The notes under the pieces: model-generated
What the model saw: the letters and a program-made list of their open reading frames with translations, nothing else
Database searches by the model: none
Told to the model about the DNA's origin: nothing
From: Epilithonimonas sp042695135
GTDB lineage: Bacteria; Bacteroidota; Bacteroidia; Flavobacteriales; Weeksellaceae
DNA length: 64,000 bases
Direction: 5' to 3'
Assembly: GCF_042695135.1 (NCBI RefSeq)
Contig: NZ_CP170547.1
Span: 310,001 to 374,000 of the forward strand
Made by a program: the position numbers and the translations under genes
In this document: piece by piece, positions 42,478-51,685 of the stretch
How the letters are laid out: every line of letters starts with the position of its first letter
Position numbering within the stretch: position 1 is the stretch's first letter

Positions 42478-44769
42478 ATGAAGAAAATTACTTTTTTAGC
42501 TGGCTTTTTGTTTGTGCTTTTTACAAGCAATGCCAACGCCCAAACAGAAGTTCTGAGCAAAAATGAGTTCGGAAGAATCTTTGACCTGACTTACAGCGTA
42601 AAGGATCAAAACACCATTTATGCAATTACCATCACAAGTCATATTGTGGTTTCTCACGATAATGGAGCGACTTGGGAAGTTTTCTATTCTATTCCGGAGG
42701 CAGGCGGCGGAATCAGTTTGTCTAAACTTAATATTAGCAACGATGGTTCTTTTCTTTCCTTTACAACACTTCAGGGTGGTGTTGGAGAACTGCATATCCT
42801 CGATATTCCTACCAAGACTATTACCAAAACATATTCTTTACCAAATCAATCTGAGGTACCTTTTGTCAATGCCTATAACTTTTTCGGAAACGATAAGGAT
42901 AATCTGATTGTAAGTTCTCAGTTTCCTTTTGGATGGGGAACAGCAAACAGAGTCTATACAACAAACGATGGAGGGCAGAATTGGAAAGAGATCTATTATT
43001 CCCCGGATAATAACAACATTATTACAAATTATGTAGCCTTCAATCCGGCTGATAAAAACAAAGTTTACATCGCCAACGGAAATGGCAGCGAAGGTGTTTA
43101 CGGCGGCTTGCTTGTTTCTAATGACGGCGGCGATAATTTTACCGAAAAACTCACGGGAAGTGTTCTTAGCACTTTGGAATTCAATCCAAATAATCCCAAC
43201 GAGATCTATGTAGGAACAGGTATCAGCTTTGGGGCGGCACCGGAAAATCTTCATCATTCTGCCGATGGCGGCCAAACTTGGGAGAATGAAAATATTACAT
43301 TCGGAACCAACGGAATCCTGAATGATATTATTGATATCCAATTTGATCCGCACGATAACAATCACGTGATCGTTCTGGAGGAAGACGAGATTATTTCTAC
43401 AAAAGACGGCGGCGCAACCTGGCAGAATGTAGAATATCCTTACGACAATCTGGACAGCTATTATTACGGAATCAAAGCGAGTTTTAATCCTTTCAAGGCT
43501 GGAGAATTATGTATTACTTCCAATTACAAACCTTTGTTCTCTTCTGATAATGCAGCGACTTTGACACAGATTCAGACGCCTTTTTACAGTTCTACAGGAG
43601 GCGTTAATATGTTTGAAAATTCATCAGCGAAACATCTTTTCTACAGTGTTCAGGGCGGTTTTGTTCACAGAAATCTTTCTGACAATTCTGAATCTGCGCA
43701 TAATATCATCCCGCTGAATATCGTAAGTAATAACAACGCAACTGTTTACCTGCCGGATTCTAAGAAAGAAGGCCGTTTTTACTCTTTTGCCGGTGGCTTT
43801 AATGGATCAAAATTATCTCTGAGTGATGATTTTGGCACGACTTTCAAGTCGATCTTCGAGACTTTTTCTGCCGGTCTTACAAGCGTTGTTCCGGACCCGC
43901 AGGTGACCAATCAGATTTGGGCAACGTTCAGCAATTGGGATCAAGGCGAATTGGATAAGATTAACTTTAATGATCAGAATAACATTATCGTAACCAATGT
44001 TCCTCTGCCAACCCAAAGCACAGTTTCCAAAATATTGCACCCCAACAATATCTCAAATGAATTTTTTATCCTGATTGGATCTGAGGTTTATAAAACTGTT
44101 GACGGTGGAGACAACTGGACACCGGTGGCTATAGGAGATGATGTAACATCCGATACGGCAGTTTATGATATTGTCCAAAATCCAACAAATTTGAATCAAT
44201 TGGCTTTGGGAACGTCTGCCGGAGTTTTTATTTCAAATGACAAAGGTCTGACCTGGAATATCGTTTCACAATTTGTAGCAAACAAGGTTTCTTATTCCGA
44301 TTTTAATCCCGGCGTTCTTGTGGCAACCACTTATACTAGTCAATATGACATTTTTAATATTAATTATTCTGTGGATAATGGTATAAACTGGAAAACAGTC
44401 CCTCGGGCTGATCTTTTTGATACCGAGAGCAACTCTGTCAGCATAGACTTTTCTGATAAGAAAGCTTACATCTATATTGCTTCAACAGATTTGGGGCTTT
44501 TGGGATATAATTTGAATCTGGATGTTTTAGCAACTAATGATGTCCCTGAAAGAGCAAAAGTTCTGGTTTATCCGAATCCTGCTGTTGACGTTATTCATAT
44601 TGATGATAAGAATCTGAAATCTGTTGTTCTTTACAGTATGGAAGGCAAAAAACTATTGGAAACCAAGAGCAATGCAATGAATGTCTCTCAGTTGCCAAAA
44701 GGTGTTTACGTTCTTAGAATCGTAACTTCTGACAACTCTGTCGTAAGTAAGAAAATCATCAAAAAATAA
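42478..44769 (+). CDS. Exported beta-propeller protein with T9SS sorting domain
   Basis: A 763-residue secreted protein. The signal peptide (MKKITFLAGFLFVLFTSNANAQ) is followed by many repeats of the BNR/VPS10 type: DNGATWEVF, NDGGQNWKEI, NDGGDNFTEK, ADGGQTWENE, KDGGATWQNV, VDGGDNWTPV, NDKGLTWNI, VDNGINWKTV. These mark a ten-or-so-bladed sialidase-like propeller. No sialidase catalytic arginine triad was recognised. The C-terminal about 75 residues (VLVYPNPAVDVIHI to VVSKKIIKK) are a type IX secretion sorting domain. The protein is thus exported across the outer membrane, either attached to the surface or released. The substrate is unknown. Adjacent to the TPR/HTH regulator, which might control it. 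Confidence 0.9.
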   Translation: MKKITFLAGFLFVLFTSNANAQTEVLSKNEFGRIFDLTYSVKDQNTIYAITITSHIVVSHDNGATWEVFYSIPEAGGGISLSKLNISNDGSFLSFTTLQGGVGELHILDIPTKTITKTYSLPNQSEVPFVNAYNFFGNDKDNLIVSSQFPFGWGTANRVYTTNDGGQNWKEIYYSPDNNNIITNYVAFNPADKNKVYIANGNGSEGVYGGLLVSNDGGDNFTEKLTGSVLSTLEFNPNNPNEIYVGTGISFGAAPENLHHSADGGQTWENENITFGTNGILNDIIDIQFDPHDNNHVIVLEEDEIISTKDGGATWQNVEYPYDNLDSYYYGIKASFNPFKAGELCITSNYKPLFSSDNAATLTQIQTPFYSSTGGVNMFENSSAKHLFYSVQGGFVHRNLSDNSESAHNIIPLNIVSNNNATVYLPDSKKEGRFYSFAGGFNGSKLSLSDDFGTTFKSIFETFSAGLTSVVPDPQVTNQIWATFSNWDQGELDKINFNDQNNIIVTNVPLPTQSTVSKILHPNNISNEFFILIGSEVYKTVDGGDNWTPVAIGDDVTSDTAVYDIVQNPTNLNQLALGTSAGVFISNDKGLTWNIVSQFVANKVSYSDFNPGVLVATTYTSQYDIFNINYSVDNGINWKTVPRADLFDTESNSVSIDFSDKKAYIYIASTDLGLLGYNLNLDVLATNDVPERAKVLVYPNPAVDVIHIDDKNLKSVVLYSMEGKKLLETKSNAMNVSQLPKGVYVLRIVTSDNSVVSKKIIKK

Positions 44770-44790
44770 ATCTAATTCTTCATAATTCTA

Positions 44791-44820
44791 AAGCGTCCCG
44801 AAAGTTCGGGACGCTTTTTT
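44791..44820 (+). terminator. Terminator after the T9SS propeller gene
   Basis: AAGCGTCCCGA pairs perfectly with TCGGGACGCTT around a 4-base loop, followed by a T run. Confidence 0.92.
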
Positions 44821-44874
44821 TATTTAAATATGTAACATTTTCTTTTACTTACACTCTAAATTCTAAAAACAGCA

Positions 44875-45366
44875 ATGCAGGTTTTAAACTTCGAAGAAAT
44901 ATACCACGATTACTGGAAGCGGATCTTCCGGCTCTGCATGGGTTATGTGAATGATGATGATGCGGCAAAAGATCTATGTCAGGAGACGTTTGTAGCGGTT
45001 TTCCAGCAGCTTCCGAAATTCCGGCAGGAATCGAGTGTCGGAACGTGGATCTACAGGATTGCGACCAATATTTGTCTAAGGCAGATCAACATCGAAAAGC
45101 GAATGCCGAAGAGCGAACTGCCTTATCAATTAAAAGATAATTCCGAAAAAGACCAAAAGCTGGAGCAGGATAAAATGACGGATTTCCTCTATCAATGCAT
45201 TTCAGAATTACCGGAACTGGAAAGAATTATTATTTCTCTGGAACTTGAAAATATGAAGCAGGCAGAGATTGCCGAGGTAGTTGGGATTTCGCCAGCTAAT
45301 GTGAGAGTCAAAATACACAGAATCAAAGAAAAGTTAACCGAAAAATTCAAGAATTATGTCAACTGA
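44875..45366 (+). CDS. ECF-family RNA polymerase sigma factor
   Basis: A 163-residue sigma-70 family protein with region 2 (about 10-75: YWKRIFRLCMGYVNDDDAAKDLCQETFVAVFQ, then GTWIYRIATNICLRQI) and region 4 (about 110-160: LPELERIIISLELENMKQAEIAEVVGISPANVRVKIHRIKEKL). Regions 1 and 3 are missing, as in ECF sigma factors. It is cotranscribed with a four-helix membrane protein whose start overlaps by 11 bp and which probably acts as its membrane partner. The stimulus is unknown. No matching promoter copy could be identified in the window. Confidence 0.93.
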   Translation: MQVLNFEEIYHDYWKRIFRLCMGYVNDDDAAKDLCQETFVAVFQQLPKFRQESSVGTWIYRIATNICLRQINIEKRMPKSELPYQLKDNSEKDQKLEQDKMTDFLYQCISELPELERIIISLELENMKQAEIAEVVGISPANVRVKIHRIKEKLTEKFKNYVN

Positions 45367-45949
45367 AAATATTAATTTCCAGGATTTCTGGAATAAGAAA
45401 AATGTAGAAATTCCTAATATCAAAGAAATAAAATCGTCTGCAGATAAGTACCGAAAGAAACAATTGAGTTCTACATTCTGCTATATGCTGGGACTGGTGG
45501 CAACAGCCGTTTTAATCATTTTTATTTGGACGACAATTGATTTTAAATTGATGACAACCACCATAGGAATTGTATTGATTCTGATTGCACTGGCACTTTA
45601 CATTTATTTGTTTTCTCAAAACATCAATGTGATGCGGAAAATAAATCCTTCGGTGAGCAATCAGAAATATCTGGCTTCGTTGAAAAAACTGCAGAAGCAG
45701 CAGGCTTATATGCAGACGATCGGCATTAGTATTTATTACATTTTACTCACGCTCGGTTTTGCTTTTTACTTTTATGAGTTTGCGCTTCGGATGTCTCCTC
45801 TGGGCGGAATATTAGCTTATGGTTTAACATTTTCGTGGCTCGCAATTGTCTGGTTTTTCATCAGACCAAAACAAGTCCGCAAGCAGAATGCAAAGATCTC
45901 AAAAGTAATTGATTCTTTGGAATTGATCGAGAAAGACCTGGAAATTTGA
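45356..45949 (+). CDS. Membrane protein co-expressed with the ECF sigma factor (possible anti-sigma partner)
   Basis: A 197-residue protein: about 40 cytoplasmic residues (NFQDFWNKKNVEIPNIKEIKSSADKYRKK), two transmembrane helices (about 43-60 and 65-87), a cytoplasmic helix region (about 90-120, KKLQKQQAY), two more transmembrane helices (about 122-140 and 148-168) and a charged tail. It does not show the HxxxCxxC zinc motif of ZAS anti-sigma factors. The 11-bp overlap with the sigma gene and the cytoplasmic N-terminus are what suggest an anti-sigma role. This remains inference. Confidence 0.75.
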   Translation: MSTENINFQDFWNKKNVEIPNIKEIKSSADKYRKKQLSSTFCYMLGLVATAVLIIFIWTTIDFKLMTTTIGIVLILIALALYIYLFSQNINVMRKINPSVSNQKYLASLKKLQKQQAYMQTIGISIYYILLTLGFAFYFYEFALRMSPLGGILAYGLTFSWLAIVWFFIRPKQVRKQNAKISKVIDSLELIEKDLEI

Positions 45950-45974
45950 GGGAATAATCTCCCAAAACTGAAAA

Positions 45975-46091
45975 CGTAACTAGCCCTGATGGTAGTGGAA
46001 ATCCTTTTTTGCTTGTGCTTCGGGAATCTCAGCCTGACAAAACGTGGTGCAAAAAAGATTGACTACGTCGAACCACTTCGTTAGGTTTGCA
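45975..46091. repeat. Dispersed intergenic repeat, family B, copy 1
   Basis: It contains an inverted pair, AAATCCTTTTTTGC (45999-46012) and GCAAAAAAGATT (46049-46060), followed by GTCGAACCACTTCGTTAGGTTTG (46067-46089). The same modules recur at 56303-56417. It lies between the ECF operon and glyS and makes a false upstream extension of the glyS frame. Confidence 0.75.
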
Positions 46092-46232
46092 GCGGACAGC
46101 AGGTTCCCGGCTCCTGATTCTTCGGCAAAACTTGAAATAAATGTAAAATTTTCCGTGCTTTTTAAAAACTTCCATCTTCCATCATCTCACTTCCAGCAAA
46201 ATCCTTATTTTTGCACTTCAATTAAACTAAAT

Positions 46233-47774
46233 ATGGCAAAGCAAGAAGATGTTTTCAAGAAAGTGATTTCTCACGCAAAGGAATATGGTTTTATTTTCCC
46301 AAGTTCTGAGATCTATGACGGACTTTCTGCAATCTACGATTACGGACAAAACGGAGCGGAACTGAAAAACAACATCAAACAATACTGGTGGAAAGCGATG
46401 GTTCAGCTGAACGAAAACATCGTGGGCATCGACTCTGCCATCTTTATGCACCCAACGATCTGGAAAGCTTCCGGACACGTGGACGCCTTCAACGATCCAT
46501 TGATCGACAACAAAGATTCTAAGAAAAGATTCCGTGCGGATGTTTTGGTGGAAGATTACTGCGCGAAAATTGAAGACAAGGAAAATAAAGAAATAGAGAA
46601 AGCGGCAAAGCGTTTTGGTGATGCTTTCAACAAAGCTGAATTTGAGGCGACGAATCCAAAAGTGTTGGAATATCGTGCAAAAAGAGCGGCGATTCTTACA
46701 AGACTGGCAAAATCTCTTGAAACTGAAAATCTGGCTGATGTAAAAGCTTTGATCGAGGAATTGGAAATCGCTGATCCGGACACAGGTTCTAAAAACTGGA
46801 CGGAAGTTCGACAATTCAACCTGATGTTTGGAACTAAATTGGGCGCTTCTGCTGATACGGCAACGGATCTTTACTTAAGACCAGAAACGGCTCAGGGGAT
46901 TTTTGTGAATTACCTTAATGTTCAAAAAACTTCCAGACATAAATTACCTTTCGGGATTGCACAAATCGGTAAAGCGTTTAGAAATGAAATCGTTGCGAGA
47001 CAATTTATCTTCCGAATGAGAGAATTTGAGCAAATGGAAATGCAATATTTTGTAGCTCCGGGAACTGAACTGGAATTCTACGAAAACTGGAAACAGACGC
47101 GTCTAAAATGGCATTTGGCCTTAGGATTGGGTTCTGAAAATTACCGTTTCCATGACCATGAGAAACTGGCGCATTATGCGAATGCGGCAGCTGATATTGA
47201 GTTTAATTTCCCATTCGGATTCAAAGAATTGGAAGGAATCCACTCCAGAACTGACTTTGACCTTAAAGCTCACGAGACTTTCTCAGGAAGAAAATTACAG
47301 TATTTTGATCCGGAAAGAAATGAGAACTATGTGCCTTACGTGGTAGAAACTTCGGTTGGATTGGACAGATTATTCCTGGCTTTGTTCTCGACTTGTCTTA
47401 AAGATGAGGTTTTGGAAGACGGATCGGAAAGAACAGTTCTAAGTTTGCCACCAGCTTTGGCACCGGTAAAAGCAGCTATCCTTCCATTGATGAAAAAAGA
47501 TGGCCTGGCAGAATATGCAGAAACGATCTTCAATGATCTGAAGTACGATTTCAATTTGTTCTACGAAGAAAAAGACGCTATCGGGAAACGTTACAGAAGA
47601 CAGGATGCAATCGGAACGCCAATTTGTATCACAATTGATCACGACAGTTTGGTGGATAATACCGTAACCATCAGAGATCGTGACACGATGAAGCAGGAAA
47701 GGGTCGCTGTAGCTGATCTGCGAAGAATCATTGATGAGAAGGTGAATTTCAGGACTTTGCTTTCTAAGATTTAA
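46233..47774 (+). CDS. glyS: Glycine--tRNA ligase (homodimeric type)
   Basis: A 513-residue class II aminoacyl-tRNA synthetase of the alpha2 type found in Bacteroidota, Gram-positives and eukaryotes, not the alpha2-beta2 type of E. coli. It shows YGFIFPSSEIYDGLSAIYDYGQNG at the N-terminus, motif 2 around GIAQIGKAFRNEIVARQFIFRMREFEQMEMQYF, GIHSRTDFDLKAH, the motif 3 region ETSVGLDRLFLALF, and a C-terminal anticodon-binding domain (about 410-513). The start at 46233 (MAKQEDVFKK) is used; the frame is open to 46044, but that part is repeat B. A TATTTTTG box at 46206-46213 is a candidate -7 element. Confidence 0.96.
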   Translation: MAKQEDVFKKVISHAKEYGFIFPSSEIYDGLSAIYDYGQNGAELKNNIKQYWWKAMVQLNENIVGIDSAIFMHPTIWKASGHVDAFNDPLIDNKDSKKRFRADVLVEDYCAKIEDKENKEIEKAAKRFGDAFNKAEFEATNPKVLEYRAKRAAILTRLAKSLETENLADVKALIEELEIADPDTGSKNWTEVRQFNLMFGTKLGASADTATDLYLRPETAQGIFVNYLNVQKTSRHKLPFGIAQIGKAFRNEIVARQFIFRMREFEQMEMQYFVAPGTELEFYENWKQTRLKWHLALGLGSENYRFHDHEKLAHYANAAADIEFNFPFGFKELEGIHSRTDFDLKAHETFSGRKLQYFDPERNENYVPYVVETSVGLDRLFLALFSTCLKDEVLEDGSERTVLSLPPALAPVKAAILPLMKKDGLAEYAETIFNDLKYDFNLFYEEKDAIGKRYRRQDAIGTPICITIDHDSLVDNTVTIRDRDTMKQERVAVADLRRIIDEKVNFRTLLSKI

Positions 47775-47797
47775 GAAGCTAATGTTTTTATATAATG

Positions 47798-47826
47798 AAA
47801 ATCCCGATTTGATGTCGGGATTTTTT
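47798..47826. terminator. Terminator after glyS
   Basis: AAATCCCGA pairs with TCGGGATTT around a 7-base loop, with a T run on the right. Lies between glyS and the convergent lipoprotein gene. Confidence 0.85.
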
Positions 47827-47846
47827 ATGTTTTAAAGCAAAATTAA

Positions 47847-48269
47847 TTACTTAATTTTTCCCAAATGAATCACATTATTCCCCTGAGAAATCAATAACGA
47901 ATCTTCCGAAGATTCTGCGGAAATACTGTTCCTTTCGTAGATTTCTCCGGTCGGAATAGCCCTTTTGAAGTCCAGAACATATTTCATATTATTCGCCTCT
48001 ATCGTGATTGTTTTAGATTTGCCATCATTGGTAAAAGTGGCTTTTGCACGTGTGCCATCTTCCGCTTTGTAAGGATAAGAAACTGACGATGTTTTTTTAC
48101 CGTTAACTTCTTTCTCCACTTTCGTCATAGTTGCGCTGTCTATTTTTCCATTGTCATCTGTTACGGTAGTTTCAGTGGCATAGGTTTGTTTCATCATTTT
48201 GCTCTCGTTATCTTTTTTGCAGGAAACTAAGGCCAATGCAATTGAAGTGATTAAAATATTTGTTTTCAT
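47847..48269 (-). CDS. Hypothetical lipoprotein
   Basis: A 140-residue protein with a lipobox at ALVSCKK (C17). The mature part begins with a low-complexity T/D/S region (about 25-60) and continues as beta strands (TKVEKEVNGKKTSSVSYPYKAEDGTRAKATF, KSKTITIEANNMKYVLDFKRA). Not assigned to a family. Lipid attachment and lack of catalytic motifs suggest a structural or binding role at the outer membrane. The gene is leftward, following the frameshifted prolyl oligopeptidase gene, with a hairpin between them. Confidence 0.7.
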   Translation of the reverse strand: MKTNILITSIALALVSCKKDNESKMMKQTYATETTVTDDNGKIDSATMTKVEKEVNGKKTSSVSYPYKAEDGTRAKATFTNDGKSKTITIEANNMKYVLDFKRAIPTGEIYERNSISAESSEDSLLISQGNNVIHLGKIK

Positions 48270-48321
48270 AGATAAAAAATTTTAAATCCAGGTTGTTGAT
48301 ATCAAACTATCTTCCAAAAAC

Positions 48322-48350
48322 AAAATCCCGAAACGAATTCCAGGATTTTA
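48322..48350 (-). terminator. Terminator after the prolyl oligopeptidase gene
   Basis: On the minus strand AAAATCC pairs with GGATTTT/GGGATTTT across a loop of about 13 bases, then a T-rich stretch. Confidence 0.6.
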
Positions 48351-48366
48351 TTTAATTATTTTTGAA

Positions 48367-50477
48367 TTACTTCTTTAAAGCTTTGATTCCCATTTCGAAA
48401 AGTGCAAAACTTAACAGATCAGCATTTTCACCAATCACTTGCTCTGTAGAACGTCCCGCACCGTGGCCTGCGTTTTTCTCAATCCTTAACAAAATTGGAT
48501 TATTACAGCTTTGTTTCTCCTGCAACTCAGCCCCGAATTTAAAAGAATGCGCCGGCACTACTCTATCATCGTGATCGCTGGTGATGATCATTGTGGATGG
48601 ATAGCAAGTTCCTGCTTTCACGTTATGAACCGGCGAGTAAGACTTCAGATAATCAAACATTTCTTTGCTGTCTTCCGCAGTTCCGTAATCATAAGACCAG
48701 CCTGCTCCAGCTGTAAATTTATTATACCTCAGCATATCCAGAACGCCCACGCCCGGAAAAGCTACTTTTGCAAGATCCGGCCTGATTGTCATCGTTGCGC
48801 CAACCAAAAGTCCACCGTTGGAACGGCCTGAAAGTGCCATAAATTCCTTCGAAGTATAACCTTTCGCCTGTAAATATTCTCCAGCCGCGATGAAGTCTTC
48901 AAACACATTTTTCTTCTGCTGTTTTGTACCTGCATCGTGCCATTTCTTTCCATATTCTCCACCGCCACGGATGTTTGGGACAGCGTAGATGCCGCCGTTT
49001 TCCATCCAAATGGCATTCACAACAGAAAATGCAGGCTGCAAACTGATGTTGAATCCTCCATAAGAGTAAAGAATAGTTGGATTTTTACCATCCAGCTTTG
49101 TTCCTTTTTATAATTAATCATCATCGGAACTTTGGTTCCGTCTTTTGAAGTGTAGAAAACCTGCTCAGAAACGTAATCTTCAGGATTGAATTTCACATTC
49201 GGTTTCTGATAAACTTCTGACTTTCCAGAATCCACATTGTATTTGTAAGTCGTTCCCGGTGTGATATAATTCGTGAATGAATAATAGAGATCCTTTTCCT
49301 TTTCTTTCCCGCCAAAACTTGAGATATTCCCTTTTCCGGGCAATGAAATTTCTCGGATGAGTTTCCCGGTTTTATCGTATTGCTTTACAATATCAATGGC
49401 ATCTTTCATATAAGTGGCGAAGAAATAACCGCCACCACCAGAGATTCCAAGCACATTCTCGGTTTCCGGAATCACATCTTTCCAGTTTTCAGGACTTGGA
49501 TCTTTGATGCTTACTTTTACCAATCTCATATTCGGTGCATCTTTGTCTGTGAAGATGAAAAGGTCGTCACCCTGCGTATCCACAATATTTGCGTTGATGT
49601 CAAAACCTTTGTTGATCTGAACGAAATCACCGCCGTTTTTCAGGTCTTTGATGTATAATTCGTTTCCGTTGGTGGCGTTGGCGCCAGAAATAATCAGGAA
49701 TCTCTGGTCTTCTGAAACGCCTGCGGACAAATATCTTCTTGGTGTTTTTTCACCTCCGAAAATCAATTGGTCCTCAGACTGTTTTGTTCCTAGTTTGTGA
49801 AAATAAACTTTGTGTTTGTCTGTCATTCCGGAAAGAACAGTTCCCTCTTTCGGCTTGTCATAGCTGGAATAATAAAAGCCTTCGTCGCCTTGCCAGGAGA
49901 TCCCACTGAATTTTACATCAAGCAAAGTTTCATCGATTTGTTTCTTCGAAATGGCATCAATGATGATGATCTTGTTCCAGTCACTTCCCCCTTCAGAAAT
50001 TGAGTAAGCGGCAAGATTTCCTTTTTTATTAAATGAAAGGTTGGAAAGCGAGGTTGTTCCTTTATCAGAAAATTTATTTGGATCCAGGAAAACTTCGATA
50101 TTCTTGGTTTTAAGTCCGGTTCTGTAGATCACAGATTGTGCCTGTAATCCGTTGTTTTTGTAGAAATAAGTATAATCACCTTCTTTGAACGGCGCCGATA
50201 TTTTTTCGTAATTCCAGATCGTTCTCAGCTGATCTTTGATCGTTTCTCGGAAAGGAATTTTCGAAAGATAATTCTGGCTGTAAGCAACCTCTTCATCCAC
50301 CCATTTTTTAGTCGGTTCAGAATCGTTTTCCAGATCGCGGTAAGGATCGGCAACTGATGTTCCAAAATAATTGTCTGTCTGGGTGCCTTTCTGTGCTTTG
50401 GGATAAGTCATTTTTTGAGAATAAAAAGTAGCTGAAAGCAGGACTCCAGCTGTTAATAATACCGGTTTAATATTCAT
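48367..50477 (-). pseudogene. Prolyl oligopeptidase (S9A family), single frameshift
   Basis: Two adjoining frames together make a full S9A enzyme of about 703 residues. The first (start at 50477, MNIKPVLLTAG, with a signal peptide) covers the propeller from MTYPKAQKGTQTDNYFG to the start of the hydrolase domain and runs out of frame near 49103. The second, ending at 48367, carries the catalytic serine in SGRSNGGLL, aspartate in TSDHDDRVVP and histidine in KNAGHGAGR. Inserting one G on the coding strand at 49103-49104 restores YKKGTKLDGKNPT, the expected sequence. The rest is intact, so this is either a very recent inactivation or a sequence error. It would cleave proline-containing peptides in the periplasm. 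Confidence 0.85.
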
Positions 50478-50492
50478 TGGGTAAGGTTTTCT

Positions 50493-50500
50493 CAAAAATA
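50493..50500 (-). promoter_or_regulatory. Candidate -7 box of the prolyl oligopeptidase gene
   Basis: The coding strand reads TATTTTTG, matching TAnnTTTG, 15 bp before the start codon at 50477. The 41-bp tandem repeats lie just upstream. Confidence 0.4.
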
Positions 50501-50529
50501 CAAAAAAATAAAACTTCGGAAGTCTGCCG

Positions 50530-50714
50530 CAGTGTGTTTGTAACCAAAGTAAATGTTGTTTTGCTTCCCGCAACTTGTTTGAACCATATCACAACTTACA
50601 TTATCTTCAAACAATCTGTTTAGCCCAAATCACAACTTACTTTTGCTAAAAACAACTTGTTGAAACTAAACCACAACCTACTTTTTCTCTAAGCAGGTTG
50701 TTTGGACTAAAACA
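50530..50714. repeat. 41-bp tandem repeat, about four units
   Basis: Units start at 50571 (CAACTTGTTTGAACC), 50612 (CAATCTGTTTAGCCC), 50653 (CAACTTGTTGAAACT) and 50694 (CAGGTTGTTTGGACT, partial). The shared second block CACAACTTAC appears at 50590 and 50631, and CACAACCTAC at 50672. The spacing is 41 bp throughout. A weak further unit may start at 50530. No reading frame runs through it. It occupies the gap upstream of the prolyl oligopeptidase gene. Confidence 0.8.
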
Positions 50715-50744
50715 AAAAATTCCTTCCTTATCAGAAGGAATTTT
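50712..50744 (-). terminator. Terminator after the secreted TPR protein gene
   Basis: AAAATTCCTTC pairs with GAAGGAATTTT around a 7-base loop; on the minus strand it runs into TTTTTTG. It lies 21 bp past the stop of the 50766 gene. Confidence 0.85.
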
Positions 50745-50765
50745 ATGAAATATGAATGATTGTGT

Positions 50766-51407
50766 TTACTTCTGACTCAAGAAATATTCTGCTTCCGCTT
50801 TCCCCCAGTTTGGATCAAGGGAAGTTTTTGGTTTGTAAGCTGCGAACTGTTCCAGCGATTTCTTAAATAACTCTACACCTTTTGGTTTACTTCCGCCGTA
50901 TTGTTCCGGTGTAAAATAAGCATCTTCTGCCAAAAGGACTGTGATTCTTGGATTGTTTGGGTCTAATTCTGTGGCTTTGGCGAGTGCACTCTGCGCAATT
51001 GGTGCTTCCTGCATATAACGTGACATTGGATCTACCATCATTCGGAAACCGCTGGTAATCTTTTTAAGGATATAGATCTCGGCATTGTTTGGACTTAGCG
51101 CTTCTGCTTTTGCAATATACTTTTCTGCCTGTTCTGCCGCGGGATCCAGTTCTGCCGTTTTTCCGGATCTCATAAGAACTCTACCTTTCTGGATCGTTGC
51201 ATAAGCGGCGTAATAATAAGGTAGCCATTGCGAGTTTTCTTTGGTTCCGATTCTTTCAAAATCATTGGCCAAAGCGGTTAATTCTTCCGGTGTTTTTGAG
51301 GCTTCTATTTTACCGATCTTTTCTGTCATTGCTCTGTCATAAGCAGTTTGGGAGAAAGCCGTGAAGCTTAATAAAGATAAACTGAAGGTTAAGATTAATT
51401 TTTTCAT
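50766..51407 (-). CDS. Secreted TPR-like protein
   Basis: A 213-residue exported protein; the signal peptide MKKLILTFSLSLLSFTAFSQ is cut after FSQ. The mature chain is helical with repeat-like units: SQWLPYYYAAYATIQKGRVLM, AAEQAEKYIAKAEALSPNNAEIYILKKI and APIAQSALAKATELDPNNPRITVLLAEDAYF. The A-L-SPNNAE and LDPNNPR motifs are typical TPR turns. It probably acts as a protein-binding scaffold in the periplasm. Its promoter has the same paired-repeat architecture as the TonB receptor gene upstream, so the two are likely controlled by the same regulator and may work together. Confidence 0.75.
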   Translation of the reverse strand: MKKLILTFSLSLLSFTAFSQTAYDRAMTEKIGKIEASKTPEELTALANDFERIGTKENSQWLPYYYAAYATIQKGRVLMRSGKTAELDPAAEQAEKYIAKAEALSPNNAEIYILKKITSGFRMMVDPMSRYMQEAPIAQSALAKATELDPNNPRITVLLAEDAYFTPEQYGGSKPKGVELFKKSLEQFAAYKPKTSLDPNWGKAEAEYFLSQK

Positions 51408-51444
51408 AGTAGTATAAATTATTTGTTTGTTTTAATTTCTGATT

Positions 51445-51517
51445 CAAAGATAGAATGAGTTTTTATTGAATTAAATTTTTTTCTGCTGAATGGTAATTTT
51501 CTTTGACTGAATTGCTG
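51445..51517 (-). promoter_or_regulatory. Promoter of the secreted TPR gene with paired LytTR-like sites
   Basis: On the coding strand TATCTTTG (51452-51445) is the -7 box, 37 bp before the start codon. Upstream, read on the + strand, are CTGAATGGTAA (51486-51496) and CTGAATTGCTG (51507-51517), 21 bp apart. The proximal repeat starts 34 bp from the box end. A shared GAATTAAATTT lies at 51468-51478. All spacings equal those at 53935-54007. Confidence 0.65.
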
Positions 51518-51523
51518 TTTGTC

Positions 51524-51568
51524 ATTTTTATCGCAAAGGTTTGTAAAGTTTTAAGTTACCAAAGATTC
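51524..51568. repeat. Dispersed repeat family A, half copy
   Basis: ATTTTTATCGCAAAGGTTTGTAAAG resembles the left end of family A; no matching right end is found before the TonB receptor gene. Likely a truncated copy. Confidence 0.5.
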
Positions 51569-51685
51569 AATAAATCGAATAATATTAAGCTTTTATCTAG
51601 CTTCAAAATCACTGTTGATTCTTTGGCTCCCTTATTATCTTACTTCTTTAATTTTACTTTGCGTAAATAAATTCATTCTAAATAT

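Noticed and set aside
46044..46232. N-terminal extension of glycyl-tRNA synthetase
   Set aside because: The extension overlaps repeat B and has no similarity to the enzyme; the conserved start is MAKQEDVFKK at 46233.
50530..50714. CRISPR array
   Set aside because: Similarity runs through the whole 41-bp unit, so there are no unique spacers, and no cas genes are near.
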